Shown here piece by piece: positions 5,844 to 12,876 of a stretch of DNA of 14,605 nt; the stretch's first letter is position 1, and every line of letters begins with the position of its first letter. The DNA comes from an uncultured Clostridia bacterium. Lineage in GTDB: Bacteria; Bacillota; Clostridia; UBA1381; UMGS1253. The DNA lies in NCBI GenBank assembly GCA_934456295.1, contig CAKSHB010000035.1:1-14605 (forward strand). The letters run 5' to 3'. Under the pieces are notes generated by a model, which searched no databases, had not been told where the DNA came from, and saw nothing but the letters and a program-made list of their open reading frames with translations. The position numbers and the translations under genes are program-made.

Positions 5844-6644
5844 TTACTCAGAATACTTTGAGCCAAACTCATCAATCTTGCCGTCTTTCTTGAGCTTAGC
5901 CAGTGTTTCGTTAATCTTTGCGAGTGTTTCACTGTCGCCTTTGGGAACAGCAATTGCATATTCCTCCTGAGCGAATACTTCGTCATCTTCAACAATCTTA
6001 AGACCTGCGTTCTTTTCAACAAATGCCTTTGCAGGCGCCGAGTCAATTACAACTACATCAAGCTTGCCGTTTACGAGATCCATAACAGCGTCTGCGCCCT
6101 TCTTAAATCTCTCGGGCGAATAACCGAGATCGTCAGTTACGGTTACATCGCCTGTGTATCCGAGAATAACACCGATTTTCTTATCCTTAAGATCAGCTGC
6201 CGATTTGATATCGCTGCCGTCTTTTACAATCATAACCTGCTTAGCTGTATAATATGTGTCCGAAAAATCAACGCTTGCTTTTCTGTCGTCAGTTACTGTC
6301 ATACCTGCTGCAACAAAATCAACCTTGCCTGTTGCAAGCGCCATGATAAGCGAATCAAACTCCATGTTCTCAACTTTGAGTGTTTTGCCCATGCTGTCAG
6401 CAATTTCTTTTGCGATTGCAACGTCAATACCGCTGAACTGACCTACAACACCGTTATCCGAAACATATTCAAACGGCGGAAACTCTGCATTTGTACCCAT
6501 GATTATAGTGTTAGCATCATCAGAACCCGATGCTGCCGGTGACGCACTCGGCTCTGTAGTTCCGCCTGCACCGCAGCCGGCAAACGCCGCTGCCATAAGG
6601 CACACACATGCTATAATTGCAGCTACTTTCATAAACTTTTTCAT
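5844..6644 (-). CDS. amino-acid ABC transporter, substrate-binding lipoprotein
   Basis: A 266-residue SBP_bac_3 family binding protein that captures a polar amino acid outside the membrane and delivers it to the permease and ATPase encoded just upstream. It has a lipoprotein signal peptide: MKKFMK, a hydrophobic core, and a lipobox ending AFAGC with lipidated Cys24, followed by a Ser/Ala/Pro-rich linker to about residue 45. The mature domain shows AEFPPFEY (53-60), the GIDVAIAKEIA helix (72-82) and VTDDRKASVDFS (117-128), whose Arg121 normally holds the ligand carboxylate. The start at 6644 has AAGGAGG nine bases upstream. Substrate (glutamine, arginine/lysine, cystine) cannot be fixed by eye; an ARG-box-like site upstream of the operon hints at arginine. 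It is separated from the ATPase gene by 121 bases. Confidence 0.93.
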   Translation of the reverse strand: MKKFMKVAAIIACVCLMAAAFAGCGAGGTTEPSASPAASGSDDANTIIMGTNAEFPPFEYVSDNGVVGQFSGIDVAIAKEIADSMGKTLKVENMEFDSLIMALATGKVDFVAAGMTVTDDRKASVDFSDTYYTAKQVMIVKDGSDIKSAADLKDKKIGVILGYTGDVTVTDDLGYSPERFKKGADAVMDLVNGKLDVVVIDSAPAKAFVEKNAGLKIVEDDEVFAQEEYAIAVPKGDSETLAKINETLAKLKKDGKIDEFGSKYSE

Positions 6645-6765
6645 AATTATCATCCTCCTTAAAATATAAACCGAAACAAAACTCCGTAGCATAAAGCCCC
6701 GTTCCGATAAAAAACAAACTAAACCATTTCCGAATTTTGCCGTATCGTCCGACTTACCGGCCACA

Positions 6766-7488
6766 TCAGAGCACCTTGCTCAAAAACGACTTCGTTCTCT
6801 CATTCTGCGGATTTCCGAAAAGCTGCTCGGGCGCTCCCTGTTCAAGAATAACTCCCTGATCCATAAACAGAACTCTTGAGCCGACCTCTCTCGCAAATCC
6901 CATTTCGTGAGTTACAACAACCATCGTCATTCCGTCTTTTGCCAAATCCTTCATAACATCGAGAACTTCGCCGACCATTTCCGGGTCAAGCGCCGATGTC
7001 GGTTCGTCAAAAAGCATGATTTCCGGCTCCATTGCAAGCGCACGCGCAATTGCAACACGCTGTTTCTGTCCGCCCGAAAGCTGTGCCGGATATGCGTCGG
7101 CTTTTTCAAGAAGCCCAACGCGCTTAAGAAGCTTTTCCCCTGCCGCAACAGCCGCCTGCTTGTCCATTTTCTTTATGAGTGTCGGCGCAAGCGTAATATT
7201 ATTCATTATTGTCAGATGCGGAAACAGATTAAACTGCTGAAACACCATTCCCATTTTCTGACGTATGCGGTTTACATTAACCCTCGGAGCATTTATAAGC
7301 TCATCATCAATATAAATTTCGCCCTCTGTCGGAGTTTCAAGAAGGTTAAGACATCTCAGAAATGTTGACTTTCCCGAACCCGACGGACCTATTACAACAA
7401 CAACCTCGCCCTGTTTTACATGTTCATCTATTCCGTTAAGCACCTCAATTTTTCCGAAGTGCTTATGCAAATTTTTTACCTTAATCAT
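6766..7488 (-). CDS. amino-acid ABC transporter, ATP-binding protein (GlnQ/HisP type)
   Basis: A 240-residue ATPase that powers polar amino-acid uptake. All motifs are intact: Walker A GPSGSGKST (34-42), the Q-loop in VFQQFNLFPH (82-91), the ABC signature LSGGQKQR (137-144), Walker B IMLFDEP (157-163) with the TSALDPE D-loop, and the H-loop THEM with His194. The FQQFNLFPHLT and LSGGQKQRVAIARALAM stretches are characteristic of the polar amino acid (PAAT) subfamily. It starts 22 bases after the permease stop, with AGAGAGG ten bases before the ATG, so the two genes are cotranscribed. The binding protein follows. Confidence 0.95.
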   Translation of the reverse strand: MIKVKNLHKHFGKIEVLNGIDEHVKQGEVVVVIGPSGSGKSTFLRCLNLLETPTEGEIYIDDELINAPRVNVNRIRQKMGMVFQQFNLFPHLTIMNNITLAPTLIKKMDKQAAVAAGEKLLKRVGLLEKADAYPAQLSGGQKQRVAIARALAMEPEIMLFDEPTSALDPEMVGEVLDVMKDLAKDGMTMVVVTHEMGFAREVGSRVLFMDQGVILEQGAPEQLFGNPQNERTKSFLSKVL

Positions 7489-7510
7489 AACAAACCAACC
7501 TCTCTGTGCA

Positions 7511-8233
7511 TTATCGCAGCTCGGATTTTCTGAGTCTTTTTTCCAAAAGCGAGAACAGCTTTGTAAGCAGCTTTATAAGCAGGAAATATATCAGCGCCGT
7601 ACCTACAAGCGGCATGAACGCAGAATACGTGCGGCTTCTTATGAAGTCGCCTCCCTTTGCCAAATCCTCCAACCCGATAAAGCCGACAATCGCCGTTTCT
7701 TTTATAAGCACAATAAACTCATTTACCAATGCAGGGAAAATATTTTTTACTGCCTGCGGAATAATAATTTTAATCATAGTCTGTGCGCCCGACAAGCCGA
7801 GCGAACGTCCCGCCTCAACCTGTCCGCGGTCAACGCTCTGTATGCCTGCACGTATAATCTCGGATACATATGCTCCCGAGTTTATACCGAATGCAATACT
7901 TGCAATAATCCATTTGTCGAGCCTTGACGATGCAAAAATTACAAAGTATACTATCAAAAGCTGCGTCACGGAAGGCGTTCCGCGTATTATGTCCGTATAC
8001 CAGCGCGCAATCGTTTTCAGAACCTTTCTGTTTGAAAGCGCAGCCAGCGCAACAAACACACCTATCAGAATACCTATCAGAACCGATAAGAGCGATACCT
8101 CTATCGTTATACCGAAACCGCGCACTATATACATATATCTGTTTTCAGATATAAAGTTAAGTATAAAGTCTGCCTTCACTCCGTCAAACCACTGAAGTAT
8201 ACCGTTCCATATCATCGAAAACCATTCAGCCAA
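7511..8233 (-). CDS. amino-acid ABC transporter, permease (HisM/GlnP type)
   Basis: A 240-residue inner-membrane permease of the His/Glu/Gln/Arg family, probably a homodimer. About five transmembrane helices are visible (near residues 41-66, 86-101, 108-128, 163-185 and 204-222). The cytoplasmic EAA loop that contacts the ATPase is at 140-160 (EAGRSLGLSGAQTMIKIIIPQ region). The segment IIRGTPSVTQLL (82-93) is a family hallmark. Translation seems to begin at a TTG (8233) with GGGGTG seven bases upstream; the first in-frame ATG (residue 7) lacks a ribosome binding site. It is the first gene of the permease-ATPase-binding protein operon, behind the promoter at 8256-8284. One permease only suggests the GlnPQ-like or ArtPQ-like arrangement. 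Confidence 0.93.
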   Translation of the reverse strand: MAEWFSMIWNGILQWFDGVKADFILNFISENRYMYIVRGFGITIEVSLLSVLIGILIGVFVALAALSNRKVLKTIARWYTDIIRGTPSVTQLLIVYFVIFASSRLDKWIIASIAFGINSGAYVSEIIRAGIQSVDRGQVEAGRSLGLSGAQTMIKIIIPQAVKNIFPALVNEFIVLIKETAIVGFIGLEDLAKGGDFIRSRTYSAFMPLVGTALIYFLLIKLLTKLFSLLEKRLRKSELR

Positions 8234-8255
8234 TCAACTTCACCCCTTTTCTACA

Positions 8256-8284
8256 ATGATACCACATGCATACGTATTTTGCAA
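8256..8284 (-). promoter_or_regulatory. predicted promoter of the amino-acid ABC operon
   Basis: On the - strand, TTGCAA (8284-8279) and TATCAT (8261-8256, five of six matches) are 17 bases apart, with TGG before the -10 (extended -10). The start site would be near 8249, only about 15 bases from the TTG start codon, leaving just enough room for the ribosome binding site. Confidence 0.6.
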
Positions 8285-8300
8285 TAGAATTTTGAATTTT

Positions 8301-8318
8301 TCTGTATTTTTATGCATA
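8301..8318 (-). promoter_or_regulatory. ARG-box-like palindrome upstream of the ABC operon promoter
   Basis: The - strand 18-mer TATGCATAAAAATACAGA agrees at 16 of 18 positions with the ArgR/AhrC operator consensus WNTGAATWWWWATTCANW. It is centred about 60 bp upstream of the predicted start site. The surrounding DNA is very AT-rich, so a chance match is quite possible. Confidence 0.3.
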
Positions 8319-8353
8319 TATTACTCATATTAATAAGTAATTACAGACAAATT

Positions 8354-8386
8354 TAATGGCGGAAAGCATTAAACTTTCCGCCATTA
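8354..8386 (-). terminator. strong hairpin after the SLH protein gene
   Basis: TAATGGCGGAAAG and CTTTCCGCCATTA form a perfect 13-bp stem around a seven-base loop, 37 bases after the SLH gene stop. On the - strand it is followed by AAATTTGTCTG rather than a real T run, so it may be a weak terminator or mainly a stabilising 3' hairpin. It separates the SLH gene from the ABC operon promoter. Confidence 0.6.
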
Positions 8387-8422
8387 GCACAAATTTTTGT
8401 TTTTTTGAGTTATAACGCCGAA

Positions 8423-11400
8423 TTATTTTTCAGCAAAATTTACGCTGTCCTTAACAACTGTCATAATACCGTCATATGCCCAATGCTCGTTTAAAAGGTC
8501 ATCGTATACAGGCTTAATGTCTTTCTGAGCCTCAACCTTAATCACACGGTTGATAACCGTTACAACCTCGGCTCTCGTTACCTGGTCCTCAGGTCTGAAG
8601 TTTCCGTCGGGGTCACCGATAACATATCCGAGTCTTGCCATTGCGCCGATGTACTTCTCTGCCCAATGTCCGCTCTCAACATCTTTAAAGCTTGCTGCCT
8701 TTTCGCTGCTTATGTCAAGATTAAGCGCCGAAACAATCATCTTCGCAAACTCTGCTCTCGTAATACCCGATGTTCCGCCGAAGGTCTTATTCGGATATCC
8801 GTCAACGATGCTTGTAGCCGCAAATTTGTTTACAATGTCCACATGCTTTGCATCAACATCGCTGAAACCGTTTTCAATCTTTGCGTCCTCTATGTCCATA
8901 AGCTCGCCCAATGCGTCTATAACCTCATAACGTGTAGCCGCTCTGTCAGGTTCAAACTTGCTCGATGAAACGGTTGCCATATAGCGTATTCCCGAAGCAT
9001 TCTTCTTAAATTCAGCCGAAGCCGTTTTAACCTTATAGCTGAATATTGATACTGTACTGCTCTTTCCGTCTTTTACGGCAATAGCTTTAACCGTTGTGTC
9101 GGCAGAAATTCTTATACCGTCCGAAGTGTAGAGAGCGCCATTCTTCTCCGAAGGCTCGGTTCCGTCGGTTGTATAGTACAGCTTTGCGCCCGATGTCGAG
9201 CTTGCCATTGTGATTTTTGTCCCTTTATATACTGTCGAACCCGTCTTTGTACCGGAGGTCGGTGCACTTACCGATGAACCCACAGGTGTAACCGATACAA
9301 CTCCGCCGCCGCTTGTTCTTGCAAATACCACGCCGATTTCAACATCGTCAGTTACCGTAAATGTGTATGTATTTCCTTCATTGACAATCTGTACGCCGTC
9401 CACATACCAAGCCGAAATGCGGTATCTGTTTGCCGGTGTAGCCGTAATTACAGCCGTCGAATTAAAGTTTACCTCACCTGCATCGCCGCCGATTGTGCCG
9501 CTGCCGCCGAGAACAACTGCCGTTACAGTTTTCTTTCCTACAGCAGGAACAGTAACCGAAACTGTCTTAGTTGCCGTATCCGACTCATTCGTCTTTGACG
9601 TTATCTTAAACTGAACTTCAATTATCTGCTCCGTATCTTTGGGCGAAACACTTCCGTCAGTACCGATTACATCTGTATCTGACGAAGATATAATCTCAAT
9701 CGAATATCCCTCGGGGATAACAGGCAATGTAAGAACCGTCTCATTTTGTCCGACCGGCATAGCGTTTGCGAGCATATCGGCAACATCCTGCGCCGTCATT
9801 GTGCCCGCAGCAAAAATCTTTGCCGAAGCTGTCAGCGGAGGTACGGGAGCTGCATATACATAGTTAGCTTTGTCAGCTCCGTCTATTTTAACATTTTCAT
9901 TGTTAAGCGTAACTGTTCTGTCGCCTGCTTCCGCACTGTCAAACTCAAGCGTGCCTATGATTTCAACCGTTACATCATCGCCGTCAAGTATGCCGAAGCC
10001 CTCTCTTGAAGCTGCAAGCGCAAATGCTGCCGGATTATACGTCGCTGTCTTTGTGCCGTCAGCCTCTTTGCCGAATACACCGAAACTTGCAATCTCTATC
10101 GGACGGGGTGCAACTGTCATATCCGCACTCGTGTACGTTATTTCATAATTTGCACTTTCTGCTCCCGAAGCCGCAATTGTGTATGTTCCTGCGTTAACCT
10201 TGCCTTCGGGTATTCCCGTATATGCAAGCGTTCCGCCTATAACCGACTCATTTTCGCCGTTTACAAATCCGCTGTATACAGCCGACACAGCCGGCAGCGC
10301 CTCACCGTATACCGATGAACCCGAAATATTTACTGCAATGCTGAGCGGAGCCTTTGCAACCGTCAGTACCTTTTCAACAACTGCCGCCGCATAATCCGCA
10401 TTACCCGGCTCTGTTACCTTGATAGTCGCTGTACCTGCGCCGACTATTGTGATAAGACCTGTATCCGATATTGTTGCAACACTTGTGTTGCTTGACTCAT
10501 ATGTGAAACTCGAAAGTCCCGATACCGCATCGGGTGTAACAACCACGTTAAATGCTGCGTCACCGTATGTCTTTGCTCCAAAATCCGCAACACTTACTGT
10601 CTGCGGTGTTTTATCAACTATGCTGTATGTTCCTTCCGTAAAGGTAAGGTTATATTTTGTACTGTCAAGCGCCAATGTGCCCTGCTTGATTTTATAGTCG
10701 CCAACCGCTGTACCGGGCTCTCTTGTAATTGCACCTGCAAAGCTGTCGCCCGTAACAAGCGTGCCCGATGTGATTTCATACTCAAGCGGCTGTTCCACAC
10801 TTCCCACTCTTACAAATACATTCTTTGCCTTCACTGCTATGTCGCGCTTTGCAACCGTCAGTACCTTTTCAACAACTGCCGCCGCATAATCCGCATTACC
10901 CGGCTCTGTTACCTTGATAGTCGCTGTACCTGCGCCGACTATTGTGATAAGACCTGTATCCGATATTGTTGCAACACTTGTGTTGCTTGACTCATATGTG
11001 AAACTCGAAAGTCCCGATACCGCATCGGGTGTAACAACCACGTTAAATGCTGCGTCACCGTATGTCTTTGCTCCAAAATCCGCAACACTTACTGTCTGCG
11101 GTGTTTTATCAACTATGCTGTATGTTCCTTCCGTAAAGGTAAGGTTATATTTTGTACTGTCAAGCGCCAATGTGCCCTGCTTGATTTTATAGTCGCCAAC
11201 CGCTGTACCGGGCTCTCTTGTAATTGCACCTGCAAAGCTGTCGCCCGCAACAAGCGTGCCCGATGTGATTTCATACTCAAGCGGCTGTTCCGCACTTCCC
11301 ATTCTTACAGATACATTCTTCGCCTTCACTGCTATGTCGCGTCTTGCAACTGTCAGCGTCTTTTTACCTACATAATTTTCATATTCATAATTCCCCGCAA

Positions 11401-12607
11401 TTTCTGCGCTGAGTTCCGTTGTACCGCCGGCCTTTATTGTAACTTTGCCGCTTTCATCAATTGCTGCCACATTCGGATTGCTTGACTTATATGTAACAGT
11501 GGTAAGGTGTGAAGCTGCATCAGGTGTGCATATAAAGTCAAAAGCCGCGTCGCCGTATGTAACATTTGCAGGAATATCACTTACGCTCGCATTCTGTGTT
11601 TTCTTTGCGCTAATCGTAAATGTACCCTTTGTAAAATCAAGCGTATAGTTTGAACCGACAGCAAGCGTGCCCTTCGTGATATCATATGTGCCTGCCGTTT
11701 CGCCCGCAGTTCTTGTCAGTTTGCCCGTAAAGCCGTCGCTGCCATAGAACGTACCGCCCGTCTTTGTATAAACAAACTCTGCCGGATCGCTCTGTCCCAC
11801 ATATTTCGAGGCATCTTCTGCCTTTACCGAAATTTTTTCGGGATTTATAACAAACATGTCTTTCTTGCTTCCGCTGTAACCTTCTTCGGTAACAGTTGCC
11901 TCAACTTCATATGAACCGACGTTTGTCGGAGCTGATGTTGAACCGTTGTATGTAACCTTGTAGGAAACAGTATTATCAGAAAGTGTAACCTTTGCTTTCT
12001 GCTGAGCGCCGTTATATGTCTTTGTCAAATCCGAAAGGTTTACCGTAACGGGAACAACCAAATCGGGATTGATTTTTACGGTTGCGTTGTTGACCGTGTT
12101 GGCTCTGTCGTTCATAGTCATGCCGTCCAGTCCCTGCAGCGAACCGATGATTATGTTTACGATCGTATTTGCTCTTTTTGCAACCGTATCTTTGATTTTA
12201 AACTTATATCCGAAAAGCAGTCCGTCCTTTTTGATATTTCTTGTCGATGTACCACTGACCTTTACCACCGGATTGCCTTCATAAGTTTCTTTTTCGTTTG
12301 CCATCAGAGTCGGAAAGCCAACCGTTCCGTCAACAACAAGACCGACCGGATTCATATCCTCATCTTCGGCAGCCAAAGGCGTCAGATAATCTGCGTCATA
12401 CTGCAAATATATCAGAAAACGCGTTACGCCCTCAGTATTTCCCGAAATATTAACGGGAATTGTAATTTCGTCGCCCGCATTTCCCTTAACCGTGTTTGTT
12501 GCGGTATCGCCGCCGCTTATAACAATGCCTGCGGCAAAAGTTATACCGCAGCAAAGCGAAAGCGCCATTGACACAGCAAGGATTACGCTTAAAACCTTTT
12601 TAAACAT
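8423..12607 (-). CDS. large secreted surface protein: cohesin-like domain, Ig/MBG repeats, SLH anchor
   Basis: A 1394-residue exported protein. The start at 12607 has GGAGG eight bases upstream and opens a signal peptide (MFKKVLSVILAVSMALSLCC..., cleavage near residue 26). Residues about 28-180 resemble a cohesin (GDEITIPVNI, FLIYLQYDADYLTP, DGLLFGYKFKI). Next come an MBG/YDG-like domain (185-256), three ~165-residue modules (258-422, 423-587, 588-752), each an MBG-like half plus a half resembling Big_2 (ESSNTSVATISDTGLITIVG), and more MBG-like domains (753-932). An unassigned Ig-like region (934-1022), an InlB-type repeat (1024-1097) and a chitobiase C-terminal-like domain (1112-1193, YYTTDGTEPS) follow. 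The C-terminal SLH region (about 1210-1394) has two clear repeats (GFSDVD...ITRAEFAKM; SFKDVESGHWAEKY...VTRAEVVTV) plus a degenerate first one. It probably attaches to wall polymer. No catalytic domain is seen; adhesin, scaffoldin or S-layer component are all possible. Confidence 0.9.
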   Translation of the reverse strand: MFKKVLSVILAVSMALSLCCGITFAAGIVISGGDTATNTVKGNAGDEITIPVNISGNTEGVTRFLIYLQYDADYLTPLAAEDEDMNPVGLVVDGTVGFPTLMANEKETYEGNPVVKVSGTSTRNIKKDGLLFGYKFKIKDTVAKRANTIVNIIIGSLQGLDGMTMNDRANTVNNATVKINPDLVVPVTVNLSDLTKTYNGAQQKAKVTLSDNTVSYKVTYNGSTSAPTNVGSYEVEATVTEEGYSGSKKDMFVINPEKISVKAEDASKYVGQSDPAEFVYTKTGGTFYGSDGFTGKLTRTAGETAGTYDITKGTLAVGSNYTLDFTKGTFTISAKKTQNASVSDIPANVTYGDAAFDFICTPDAASHLTTVTYKSSNPNVAAIDESGKVTIKAGGTTELSAEIAGNYEYENYVGKKTLTVARRDIAVKAKNVSVRMGSAEQPLEYEITSGTLVAGDSFAGAITREPGTAVGDYKIKQGTLALDSTKYNLTFTEGTYSIVDKTPQTVSVADFGAKTYGDAAFNVVVTPDAVSGLSSFTYESSNTSVATISDTGLITIVGAGTATIKVTEPGNADYAAAVVEKVLTVAKRDIAVKAKNVFVRVGSVEQPLEYEITSGTLVTGDSFAGAITREPGTAVGDYKIKQGTLALDSTKYNLTFTEGTYSIVDKTPQTVSVADFGAKTYGDAAFNVVVTPDAVSGLSSFTYESSNTSVATISDTGLITIVGAGTATIKVTEPGNADYAAAVVEKVLTVAKAPLSIAVNISGSSVYGEALPAVSAVYSGFVNGENESVIGGTLAYTGIPEGKVNAGTYTIAASGAESANYEITYTSADMTVAPRPIEIASFGVFGKEADGTKTATYNPAAFALAASREGFGILDGDDVTVEIIGTLEFDSAEAGDRTVTLNNENVKIDGADKANYVYAAPVPPLTASAKIFAAGTMTAQDVADMLANAMPVGQNETVLTLPVIPEGYSIEIISSSDTDVIGTDGSVSPKDTEQIIEVQFKITSKTNESDTATKTVSVTVPAVGKKTVTAVVLGGSGTIGGDAGEVNFNSTAVITATPANRYRISAWYVDGVQIVNEGNTYTFTVTDDVEIGVVFARTSGGGVVSVTPVGSSVSAPTSGTKTGSTVYKGTKITMASSTSGAKLYYTTDGTEPSEKNGALYTSDGIRISADTTVKAIAVKDGKSSTVSIFSYKVKTASAEFKKNASGIRYMATVSSSKFEPDRAATRYEVIDALGELMDIEDAKIENGFSDVDAKHVDIVNKFAATSIVDGYPNKTFGGTSGITRAEFAKMIVSALNLDISSEKAASFKDVESGHWAEKYIGAMARLGYVIGDPDGNFRPEDQVTRAEVVTVINRVIKVEAQKDIKPVYDDLLNEHWAYDGIMTVVKDSVNFAEK
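10352..10846 (-). repeat. 495-bp in-frame tandem repeat, C-terminal copy
   Basis: This copy encodes 165 residues of the SLH protein (about residues 588-752). It matches the neighbouring copy exactly from 10352 to 10753 (402 bp). The few differences all fall in the last ~95 bp, for example T10754 against C11249. The period of 495 bp keeps the reading frame. Confidence 0.92.
10847..11341 (-). repeat. 495-bp in-frame tandem repeat, N-terminal copy
   Basis: Direct partner of 10352-10846, encoding residues about 423-587. A third, clearly older module with the same architecture but much lower identity precedes it in the protein (residues about 258-422, DNA about 11342-11836), so the array seems to have grown towards the C terminus. 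Confidence 0.92.
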
Positions 12608-12673
12608 CTGTCTTACCTCCATTTGTTTTTGTAAAAAAGCGCATAATACACTTGATGACATAAATCTAACTAT

Positions 12674-12702
12674 ATTATACAACACCTTACAGATAAAATC
12701 AA
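12674..12702 (-). promoter_or_regulatory. predicted promoter of the SLH surface protein gene
   Basis: On the - strand, TTGATT (12702-12697) and a perfect TATAAT (12679-12674) are 17 bases apart. The start site would be near 12667, giving a leader of about 60 bases. The rest of the 12608-12876 gap holds the terminator of the mutase gene and AT-rich DNA without further recognisable signals. Confidence 0.7.
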
Positions 12703-12765
12703 TAAAAAATTATTACATTTTTGCAACATTTTCACATAATGCTGCCCCCAAAAACCGTTTCCGTG

Positions 12766-12805
12766 CAAAAAACAACGTCCGCATGCATTTTTAAACATAC
12801 GGACG
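12766..12805 (-). terminator. terminator of the phosphohexomutase gene
   Basis: On the - strand, CGTCCGTATG (12805-12796) pairs over ten positions, with one G-T, with CATGCGGACG (12785-12776) around a ten-base loop, followed by TTGTTTTTT. It lies about 70 bases after the stop of the mutase gene. Confidence 0.8.
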
Positions 12806-12876
12806 CACATGTTTTTCCCTATTTAAATATAAAATCTTATTTTATTTTTTACTTCTGCCACGCAAAAAACCTATCA

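Noticed and set aside
6645..6764. 40-residue N-terminal extension of the binding lipoprotein
   Set aside because: The lipoprotein signal peptide begins at the Met at 6644, directly after AAGGAGG; the extension would bury it.
10419..11192. Two identical 92-codon + strand frames (10419-10697 and 10914-11192)
   Set aside because: They are antisense shadows of the tandem duplication within the SLH protein gene; their identity reflects the repeat, not a gene family.
10352..11341. CRISPR array or transposon as the source of the repeats
   Set aside because: The units are 495-bp coding modules in frame within one gene, with no short spaced repeats, inverted ends or transposase.
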